Assembly (NCBI GenBank): GCA_002284615.2
Contig: MU069845.1
Span: 220,005 to 235,044, forward strand
Source: Dunaliella salina
Taxonomy: Eukaryota; Chlorophyta; Chlorophyceae; Chlamydomonadales; Dunaliellaceae
Length of the DNA stretch: 15,040 nt
Reading direction: 5' to 3'
The notes under the pieces were generated by a model. That model saw nothing but the letters and a program-made list of their open reading frames with translations. It made no database searches and was not told the DNA's origin. The position numbers and the translations under genes are program-made. Below, piece after piece: positions 1 through 6,390 of the stretch. Numbering within the stretch: the first letter of the stretch is position 1; every line of letters starts with the position of its first letter.

Positions 1-68
<68 letters not shown>
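1..68. repeat. (GT)n microsatellite, 34 units
   Basis: Uninterrupted GT dinucleotide repeat that begins at the window edge, so its true length is unknown. It reads as (AC)n on the strand that carries the host gene and lies beyond the last exon I can place. The open frame through it is an artefact of the repeat. Confidence 0.98.
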
Positions 69-70
<2 letters not shown>

Positions 71-1015
71 TAGTGCTGCCAGCTCCCTCAATGCATATGC
101 GCTGCGTGCTTGCTTCTGGCACCTGATCCCTTTGTCATTCCCACTGGATCCGCCCTTTCCTGCTCTCCAGCTAATCACAGGGCAGCTGCTGATGGTTATC
201 ACTGGGGTTCAATCCATGGCTCCATGAATTTTCAAGTAGATTGACCAAGGCACTGAGTCAACTGATGAGTCTTGAGTGGCTGTGGCTGGATTGTGGCTGG
301 AGCTGAGTGGATACCGTGCTGGATTGCCGCGCCGTGTTCACTTCAGCATTCAAGATCATCATCAGCAGTACTGTCACCATGTTGGAGCCAGAATTTACTC
401 GAAGTGTTAGCACGAAATGCATCAGCATGGAGAGCTGCATCTGCCGTCAGCGTTATGCAGCAGCATTACCCCCTCCACCAAGGCTGCGACCAGATTCCAC
501 TCTGAGCATATTTGTGAGACAAAACGCAGGCTGGGGTTTCCGTAACCAACTTGGTGCTGCTGCTGCTGCTACTGCTGGGGCTGCTGCTGCTGCTGCTGCT
601 GCGGCTGCGGCTGCTGCTGCTGCTAGGAGAAAGAGAGGGGGGGGGGGGGCCTGTGCAGCAAACCAGTGCTTGAGGGACCTCAAGCCCTCCAGCATCAGTT
701 TTGCTGTTCCCTAGGGAGGGGACTTCGTGGTGCATGATGCTGATAAGGGACTGAGGATGGAGGTAGAAAGAGGGAGCAGCAAGGTCAGTGCTCCTGCCAA
801 AGGAAAAACTGGGCTCATTGAGCAGTCCATGCTGCTGCTGACTCCTAATGCCCCCCTCCCCCCTCTTTCCCCTCCCCTAATCTCCCCATTTCCCACCACT
901 TCCCTTTCCAATTTCACCTCTACTTCTGATGCGCGAGCTTCTGCTGAGAGGACGGTGCCTGGTCTGCTGCGCAGCTGATGCTGACTCCTGCCTCGCCCTC
1001 TTTCCCCTGTCTCAC
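69..1015. other. No resolved gene; probable 3' part of the minus-strand gene
   Basis: This stretch lies downstream of the last exon I can place on the minus strand. After the donor near 1015, a minus-strand acceptor near 970 is followed by a frame open to a TAG at 711, which could hold further exon sequence. A second minus-strand frame, about 570 down to 419, reads Gln-rich and then non-repetitive, but it has an in-frame TAG. I recognise no domain and no clear polyadenylation signal, so the end of the gene is left open. Confidence 0.4.
556..624. repeat. Imperfect (GCT)n / (CAG)n trinucleotide repeat
   Basis: GCT units with ACT, GGG and GCG interruptions. On the minus strand the tract could read as poly-Ala, poly-Ser or poly-Gln. 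CAG tracts of this kind are common inside algal nuclear genes, but the Gln frame is broken by a TAG, so coding status is unproven. A run of about a dozen G residues follows near 636-649. Confidence 0.9.
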
Positions 1016-1167
1016 CCGAACAGTTGTGCTACCTGCAAGTCGCACCTCATGGCATTTGCCTCAAACGAGCCATCCGGCCCTGTCAGCGTGGCCCCTGCAT
1101 CCAGCGCGGCCTCAGCTGCCTTGATGTTGTTGTCCAGCACTGCATCCCACAACCTGCCTTGCAAATC
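1016..1167 (-). CDS. Exon 5: ankyrin-like segment
   Basis: After acceptor ATGTGTCCAG the phase-0 frame reads [20 protein letters not shown] and continues [14 protein letters not shown]. This resembles the helix pair and following Gly-Ala turn of an ankyrin repeat (L..A...N....AE.LLDAGA). Two donors are possible: GTAGCA after base 1033 (45 residues) or the stronger GTGAGA after base 1016 (about 50 residues plus two bases). I chose the second. Only one helix pair is visible, so the ankyrin assignment is tentative. A partial copy of the exon start lies upstream in the 130-bp duplication. Confidence 0.5.
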
Positions 1168-2102
1168 CTGGACACATGGTAGGTGCCATAGCAGTGTGTG
1201 AGCAGCAGCATCGTGCAGGTGGGGAACACATGCAGGCAGTGGGGGACCTGTGGGGATTTGTCAGCAAGTGTGCATCCCACAACCTGCCTTGCAAATCCTT
1301 GACACATAGCAGGTGGCATGGCAGTGTGAAAGCAGCAGCATCATGCAGGCGGGAAACACATGCAGGTTGTCAGGGAAACTGGGGGGACTTGTCAACACGC
1401 GCAGCCATGGTGCATGGTGACCAAGCGCGGACCGGCATACTACTTTTTTGCTCATGCACTCACTGCTCTCACCAATAGGCTATGATCAGTGTGGCATCCA
1501 GGTCTTTCCTTGCTGGACCTACCTGCTTGTCAAACACATGGATGTGGTCTCCGTCGTCCAGCCCCTGCGCTATCCCAGTGTCGTGCAACCCCAGCCGCAT
1601 GTAGAATTGCAACCACAAGAAGGAGGCCCTCCTGAGGTCCAAGCCCCGCCACTTGCAGTAGGTGGTTAACAACGGCTCCAGGGGCATGCTCAAATCGTGG
1701 CGGAAGACAGTGCGGCCCTGATTCTGCGCGTGACCACGTCAGGCACACACTTCATGAACACAGGGTGTGCCTCACACAACTGGCAGCCCTCCATGAGCTA
1801 GCTGCCGGCCAGGGGGCTGAGAGCAAGGAGGGGAGTTGCGTGAGCTGGGAGGGGAAGCATCTGGTGTGCAGGCATGTCCCCTGTTGATATAGCTGAGAGA
1901 TGATGATGTCCATGCATGCTGCGCTTTGGAAACAGGCGAAGCCTGCGTGCAAACAAGCATTAAGATAGTAGTGCCATAGAAGAGCAAGCATGCAGTCTCT
2001 TAACACATGAGCATATTAGGGTGCACGCACGCACGCACGCACGCACACACACACATGCGCATAAAATTAGACAAATGCACGCGCACGCACACACGCATGC
2101 AT

Positions 2103-2179
<77 letters not shown>

Positions 2180-3449
2180 GAGAGGACTGCCTGAAGCTTG
2201 CTTATGTTAATGCCAGGCGTGCACATGATGCGAGCGCTTTGACTACAGTGCGCTTGCAACGGCGCATAACCTCGTTCCACTAGCTTACAAGCACTCCTGC
2301 TGCTACGGCAACTGCACATGCTGCCCCCATGTGAGTCCCAGATTCCCAGGCACCTGATTCTTGTAGTCACTGAAGTAGATGCCCACGAAGGAGGGCTTGG
2401 CTGCACGCTCAGGCTGGTCATGCTGCTGCCAGTATTCCCTACTGCAGCGCCCATAACGATACAGCAGCAGCGGCTCACCCCCCTGCAGACCACACGCTGC
2501 TGGGCTGTTCTGCAGGCTGATGAGGGAGACGTCCGAGCTGTGGTACAAGTCCACGTCGAGCAAGGGCTGCTGCGGGGAAAGAGGACAGCTGCTGCTCCCC
2601 CCCCCGCTGCCCGCCCCCCCTCCCCCGTGTGCGTCGTCGTTGCAGAACAGCACCTCAGCGTCTTCACACATCCGCTTCACTGCCTCCAGGAAGGGGTGGT
2701 ACAGCCAGGCACGCAAGACGCCCGAGTTGCCGTACTGGTCGACACACGGAAAGCATACCTCAGGCTCCTGCTGGACAGCAGTGCAGCACACATACTTAGA
2801 GCTGAGCAGGGTAGCTGCTATTCTGCAGTGTGGAGCTTGGTTGACTGCAGGGATGGAGGACAGACAGAGCTTTTCCAGCATTGCTGTCCTTGTCAAGGAA
2901 TTTGTGCCCTTTTCCTCCCTTCTCCAGGCAATAACATGGCCCCTGCTCCACCAAGCAGCATATCTCCCACCTCTGACAGCACCAGCTCCAGGGCTTGGCG
3001 TTCAGGGATGAGTAGGTTGTGGTCCTCCACCGTAGTCTCTCGGGTAAAGCTGATGGCCTGCTTCACAGACCCCCCAATCACCAGCTGTGCGTGCTCTTGA
3101 GCCGGGTTCTGCTTGAAGAAGGCACAGCTCGACTCCCAAATCTGCTGAATGAGGGTCCTGTGCACACAGGTGACACCACCGGGGGCAAAACGCACTGCTC
3201 AAGAGCATGTTTAGGCTGTAGGTGATGAGGACTGCTCACCCCATGATGCTCCTTGTGGATTCCATGAGGGACAAAGACCCAGCACAGCAGTTGCTGCAGC
3301 ACTTTGTACCAAAACAGGCACCTTTTGAAAGTGGTGAAGCTGACACTGGCCACATCGCCCTCCACACGGCAAGACACAGTAATGGTATATCTGCCACCCT
3401 GAGAGGCGTCAGCGTCTTGAGGTGCTGCCGACGGCCGGTTTTCCCCCAT
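1016..3449 (-). CDS. Multi-exon gene with internal SUMO-like and ankyrin-like domains
   Basis: Model built by hand from five minus-strand exons: 3449-3322, 3157-2971, 2770-2354, 1797-1523 and 1167-1016. Every junction has GT and AG ends, and phases agree: phase 2 after exon 1, phase 0 after exons 2, 3 and 4. The first three exons give about 243 residues that I cannot assign. Exon 4 gives a SUMO/Rad60-SLD-like beta-grasp domain and exon 5 an ankyrin-like helix pair. There is no C-terminal di-glycine after the SUMO-like fold, so it is probably an internal protein-binding module rather than a conjugated modifier. A role in SUMO or ubiquitin-related scaffolding is only inference. The start at 3449 is the first ATG of exon 1; an acceptor-like CTCTCAG just inside it leaves room for an upstream exon. 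The 3' end is unresolved. Exon 4 keeps frame only if a 14-nt segment is left out. Confidence 0.6.
1141..1400. repeat. 130-bp tandem duplication spanning an intron-exon border
   Basis: Bases 1141-1270 and 1271-1400 align at a fixed 130-base offset with scattered mismatches. Shared landmarks are the GCATCCCACAACCTGCC block, the CAGCAGCATC block and ACACATGCAGG. Read on the minus strand, each copy carries the last part of an intron, an AG acceptor and the first 27 bases of exon 5. Only the downstream copy continues into the full exon. Confidence 0.9.
1523..1797 (-). CDS. Exon 4: SUMO/Rad60-SLD-like domain, interrupted by a 14-nt segment
   Basis: The SUMO-like signature is visible as hydrophobic strand VFMKC, hairpin NQGRTVF, helix [15 protein letters not shown], then SFLW, LHDT and [11 protein letters not shown]. 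These match the order in SUMO of beta1-beta2, the helix ending AYC..GL, RFLF, DT and MEDGD.I.V. The exon ends GACAAGCAG before the strong donor GTAGGT. The exon measures 275 nt, two over a multiple of three. The residues either side of 1724-1737 lie in different frames. Leaving that 14-nt segment out gives 87 codons and a continuous beta hairpin. The acceptor at 1798 (CAGCTAG) fits phase 0 but is weaker evidence. The family role is non-covalent SUMO-type protein contact, mostly in nuclear proteins. Confidence 0.65.
2021..2177. repeat. (CACG)n and (CA)n compound microsatellite in an intron
   Basis: CACG units at about 2025-2045 run into mixed CA/TG sequence, then an unbroken (AC)n from about 2104 to 2177. 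It lies in the intron between exons 3 and 4, where the transcript would carry (GU)n. The Cys/Val and His/Thr frames over it are repeat artefacts. Confidence 0.95.
2354..2770 (-). CDS. Exon 3: unrecognised 139-residue segment
   Basis: 417 nt, exactly 139 codons, between acceptor GCTGTCCAG and donor CAG|GTGCCT. It starts with an ordered stretch containing [21 protein letters not shown] Gly/Ser-rich linker follows, then [18 protein letters not shown] and a basic/aromatic C-terminal part ending FSDYKNQ. The two ordered halves separated by a low-complexity linker argue for a real coding exon. An alternative acceptor (CCCTGCAG, near 2835) would lengthen it but breaks phase. I cannot assign a function. 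Confidence 0.6.
2971..3157 (-). CDS. Exon 2: unrecognised conserved-looking segment
   Basis: 187 nt, one base plus 62 codons. The acceptor is TGTGCACAG. The sequence is amphipathic and helical in look ([14 protein letters not shown] near the start, [10 protein letters not shown] at the end), with no stop and no low complexity. The donor is GAG|GTGGGA. The 164-nt intron before it and 200-nt intron after it are ordinary lengths for algae. No family is recognised. Confidence 0.6.
3322..3449 (-). CDS. Exon 1: N-terminal part, unknown fold
   Basis: From ATG (3449-3447) the exon codes for 42 residues plus two bases. A polar lead is followed by a beta-rich stretch containing [19 protein letters not shown], which could be an edge of a ubiquitin-like or other beta fold. 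It ends AAAAG before GTGCCT. The next exon supplies one base, completing an Arg codon, which supports the junction. The 30-bp minisatellite begins one base upstream of the ATG, so the 5' UTR or proximal promoter would consist of repeat units. Confidence 0.55.
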
Positions 3450-3450
3450 T

Positions 3451-3551
3451 CCTTGTACTTAATTGAGCCTCATGCCTGAACCTTGTACCTAATTGAGCCT
3501 CATGCCTGAACCTTGTACTTCATTGAGCCTCTGAACTTTGTACTTAATTGA
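3451..3551. repeat. 30-bp minisatellite, about 3.3 units
   Basis: Two near-identical 30-base units (3451-3480, 3481-3510) differ by one base. A third shortened unit and a partial fourth follow. Each starts CCTTGTAC and contains ATTGAGCCTC. The array begins one base from the proposed ATG of the minus-strand gene. Confidence 0.93.
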
Positions 3552-4173
3552 TTGTTGGTAAAATTTTCAGACTGCCTGCACGAGTCTGACCGTTCCACGT
3601 CGCACGATGCGATTGAAACCTCTTTCCATCACACTGCTTGTTTCCTTTATTCTGTTTTTAAAAACGGATTATAACTATACCGATGCGAAAGCAGCATTTG
3701 CTGAAGTGCATTTTCTTTAGCGCGTCTGCATCGTCAAGCTATTGCATAATTATTGCATTGAAGTATTGGTGAACTACTCAGATGTACAAGCTTCTGCATG
3801 CTCATCAGAAAGAAAGAACCGTTGAGGTAGGGGCGGCTCTCTCATTGTCAGGCTGAGCCGTAGGGCTAACCAAACAAGCATCGGAGGTAAATATTCAATT
3901 GGAGTTCAAATTGACTAGGATCCATGCAGGCTATGCAGGCCCTCCAGGGCCAGCAGTCAACACACATTCCTGCGGGTCTTCTGTGCTAAAGGCTGAAATT
4001 TAGGTAAGGGAACTTGTTGAACAACAAGTTCCCAACACTCTTAGAGCACTCTCAGAACACGTTTAGAACAATTGCATGCCCATTTTTCTTTTCATGGGCT
4101 ATCCGACCTGCCTTCGATCGCGATGCCTCAGGAGGTTGGCTCACCCAGAGGAAATGAGTTGGCTCCTGCCTTC
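3552..4173. other. Intergenic spacer, no gene seen
   Basis: An AT-richer stretch upstream of the minus-strand gene, with no convincing open frame or repeat family member. It presumably contains the gene's promoter, but I could not pick out a TATA or initiator element. One perfect inverted repeat is present at 4008-4033. Confidence 0.5.
4008..4033. repeat. 26-bp perfect inverted repeat
   Basis: Arms GGGAACTTGTTG and CAACAAGTTCCC are separated by AA. There is no U-run next to it, so it does not look like a terminator. Function unknown. Confidence 0.9.
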
Positions 4174-4545
4174 TAGCATTCACCCAACCCATACACATTT
4201 GATCTCCTGCGCGAATCTGGCCTAACAAAAGACAGAGCCCGAACTTCACTATCATGCAGTCAAGACCTCAACAAAAATTGACAGCACCAAACATGCCATT
4301 CAATTTAGCAACATAAGCAATGAGGGTTTGGGGGTGGGGCGGACCGCGCACAGGACAACGAGGTGCGCAGCTGCAGGATGGCCGACGACCAGCCGACCCA
4401 TGTTAGCTGGGCTGCTCAAAGCTAGCCTTCGTTGATGGGGCTCAGCGCTGGCTGCCAGGAAGACAACAGTGTTTGGTCCTTCCTTAATGCACGCTGGTTT
4501 TGTCCAATGCAGGCTTTTACTTTTTTAAACTTTTTAGCATTCACC
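4174..4545 (+). mobile_element. Element E: 5'-truncated REL-LINE with 11-bp TSD
   Basis: A perfect direct repeat TAGCATTCACC at 4174-4184 and 4535-4545 frames a 350-base insert. From its first base the insert aligns with element B from about 9357 onward: the CTAACAAAAGAC block, the GGGTTTGGG and ACAGGACA.CGAGG.GC blocks, and a C-terminus degenerate from MADNPPDHH. It then has the family 3' end with TTAATGCACGCTGG and a TTTTAC-type tail. It holds only the last part of the REL coding region plus 3' UTR and is broken by stops. Exact TSDs and 5' truncation are the hallmarks of target-primed reverse transcription. Confidence 0.88.
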
Positions 4546-4874
4546 TTACCTGTAGCAGTGTAACTCACATAGAATTGATCCTATGTATCCTATCTCTTCT
4601 TTATTGGTGAAGGGAGAGTTTCCTCTGTTTCTTTCCTTGGTGTGAGCTCGAACGAAGTGCCCAAACACTATTGACAGAGGTGGAAGCTAGTCCAGCTTTT
4701 GATGTCCTGAGTTCGGGGGTGGATTGCTATTGTTGTTGTTTGCACTTTCAAATTGTTCATGATAGGGACATCGCGATGTCCCATAGTAGTGGGCAAAATA
4801 CACAATCACACAGGCAAGGGCCGTCTCCTAAAGGAGAACAGCTAGGCAAGAGTTAAGAGGCAAAATATCAGAGT
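4546..4874. other. Unassigned spacer between LINE fragments
   Basis: No coding frame or element end is recognised. It contains a perfect 18-bp palindrome (4765-4782) and a short TTG-rich run near 4730. Confidence 0.5.
4765..4782. repeat. 18-bp perfect palindrome
   Basis: GGGACATCGCGATGTCCC has no spacer. The symmetry stops at the next base on each side. It could be a dyad protein-binding site or chance. Confidence 0.85.
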
Positions 4875-5095
4875 GCTCTTTGCGCCTACGGAAAACAAAG
4901 ATACTCATCATGATCCTGATACCCTGGAGCCGAGAGCTGCCACAACCCCGCCAGATCCACATTAACTTTCCTAACGTCTGAAACAGGTGAGGGAGAGTCA
5001 CGGCTCTTTGAGCCAATGTGTCTCTCTTTCCTGAATTGACGCAAGGAGAATTTTCTCCGTCTACGTAGTTTTTCCCTTTCTAATGATGTACGCAT
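4875..5095 (+). mobile_element. Element L: 3' end of a K-type REL-LINE
   Basis: The plus-strand frame reads ENKDTHHDP, then LEPRAATTPPDPH and stop. This matches the end of element K on the opposite strand (ENKITPHSQ, EPGAVSNPPDPH). The 3' UTR continues with CTCTTTGAGCCAATGTGTCTC, shared with K, and ends TACGTAGTTTTTCCCTTTC, a K-type tail. Only about 25 residues of the endonuclease C-terminus remain. No target-site duplication was identified. Confidence 0.75.
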
Positions 5096-5224
5096 GTGTG
5101 CATAGAGAATTGGACTGGCTTACTTCATTACTGCCTTTTTTTATTAGCCTGGGAGGCAAGATAGATGTCTGTACAGAGGGCTCATAATTTCTGTTGTCCA
5201 TGTTGCAAAAAAAAAAAAGCCAAA

Positions 5225-5672
5225 CCTCGAGCATCCAAACTTAGTTTCAATGATTGACAACCAATCCTAACACCAGGCTTGCTCTTTATTTTCAGAGGGC
5301 TTGCAAGGGGGGGTGGGGACCTGGGTGCACAGCGGTGGAGAGTGGAAGGAAGAGGCACGGGCGTTCAGGGGCATGGTGACAACCCTCCAGATCCTCATAA
5401 GCTCTGTTTCTGGCTCACTTCAAGGCTAGCTGTGTCCAGTGCAGGTCTAGAGGGCTTCTACGGCAGACCACCGGTTTAGTTGAGTCGCCAGGACCGGCCT
5501 GCTCCTTCCGGTTAGAATGGAGGTTGGGGGTTTAGTTCCGCTCAGATGCCCAATATTGAGGCAAACATAGCGATGTACCCTTACCATACCTTGGAGGGCC
5601 TTTTGGTGAGGCCTATAGCTTTCTAATTTTGGGTACTTCCCCTAATGCACGCAGCTCCTGGCATTTGCGTAG
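5225..5672 (+). mobile_element. Element F: REL-LINE 3' end carrying a SINE insertion
   Basis: Aligns with the ends of minus-strand elements D1 and D2. It has AACACCAGG.TTGCTC, a G-rich run, the GDNPPDPH C-terminus near 5370-5398, a UTR with AAGGCTAGCTGT, and a 3' end with CCTAATGCACGCAG. The stop after PDPH is lost. The UTR is split by candidate SINE S2 (5450-5599). F has no tail of its own: its end runs straight into the AAAAG tail of D2. Confidence 0.75.
5450..5599 (+). mobile_element. S2: tRNA-derived SINE candidate
   Basis: An insert of about 138 bases inside F's UTR, bounded by GAGGGC at 5450-5455 and 5594-5599. Sister element D2 reads straight through this point. A pol III A-box-like GGTTTAGTTGAG lies at 5473-5484. 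An anticodon-stem-like pair ACCGG/CCGGT (5493-5497, 5508-5512) follows, then a B-box/T-arm-like GGGTTTAGTTCCGC at 5528-5541. The 3' end reads ATAGCGATGTACCCTTACC. Boxes are degenerate, so this is an old copy. Confidence 0.65.
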
Positions 5673-6004
5673 AAAAGAAAAGAAAAGTCCACGCAAGCCG
5701 CAGGCCGCGTGCATTAAGGGAAGGTCCTCCAACTAACAAGCTAGCAAGCTAGTAAGCTAGCAGAGGCCTCACCAAAAGGACCTCTAAGCCTACAGTAGAT
5801 ACAGCTAGCCTAGGATAGAGCCAGAAACGGAACTAGTGGGGATCTGGAGAATTGCTGCTCGCCATGCCTTTTGACGCCCGGACTCTACTCCTTCCGTCCT
5901 CCGCCGCCGCACGCCCAGCAAACCCCCTTCCAGAAGCCCCCTGGTAACAAAGGGCGTGTCTGGTGTTTTTGATAGTGGTTAATCTTTGGATGGCATGGTC
6001 CGGC
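5673..6004 (-). mobile_element. Element D2: REL-LINE 3' end
   Basis: On the minus strand the coding end reads toward SNSPDPH with stop at 5835-5833. A UTR with several GCTAGC/CTTGCTAG motifs follows, then CCCTTAATGCACGCGGCC and a (CTTTT)n tail at about 5673-5687. It holds only the last residues of the endonuclease. Its 5' side joins D1 directly, so D2 and D1 may be one element with a duplicated end. Confidence 0.75.
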
Positions 6005-6390
6005 TGCTAGCCTAGGAGAGAGCCAGAGGCAGAGCTAATGAGGATCTGGGGGGTTGTCCGCCATGCTCCTAGATGCCCGGAGTCTCCTTCTCCTGCAGTC
6101 CTCCGCTGCGCGCCCAGCACCTCCCCCCCTCCCCCCCCCAGCAGTCCCCTGAAAATGGAGAGCATACCTGGTGTTGATGATAGATGCCAATTCTTGGATG
6201 GCATGGCCTAAGCTGTTCTGCTACTCTTTCAGCTTTGTGCGTGGTAAGGCCCAGATTCACAAGGGGTTTGATTGTATATTCATTGGAAATAGTGCCAGCC
6301 ACACCACCAATTAAGGTGATATGCAGAGTCGCTTTATTATTCATATTTGGATTCCTTGAGCTGCGGGATTCAAGTGTGGTTACAGTGTGA
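6005..6390 (-). mobile_element. Element D1: REL endonuclease C-terminal fragment
   Basis: The minus-strand frame contains LESRSSRNPNMNNKATLHIT, GTISNEYTIKPLVNLGLTTH and KAERVAEQL, matching the post-catalytic part of REL in elements B, I and K. It then shifts frame and ends NPPDPH with stop near 6035. The PD and ExK catalytic part is missing, so this is a 5'-truncated dead copy. Its 5' end abuts the RT of element A. Confidence 0.8.

Noticed and set aside
3..227. Open frame starting with alternating Cys/Val
   Set aside because: It is translation of the (GT)n repeat followed by unrelated sequence.
419..640. In-frame TAG in a Gln-rich minus-strand frame, suggesting TAG read as Gln as in some ulvophyte algae
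   Set aside because: One stop in an unproven exon is not evidence. The LINE copies end at ordinary TAG, TAA and TGA codons in the expected place.
1960..2667. 235-codon minus-strand open frame containing a Cys/Val repeat
   Set aside because: It overlaps exon 3 in another frame and runs through the intronic dinucleotide repeat. There is no domain and no splice support.
2318..3100. 260-codon plus-strand open frame, the longest in the window
   Set aside because: It is the antisense shadow of exons 2 and 3 and crosses both introns of the minus-strand model. The minus-strand exons have splice borders and matching phases.
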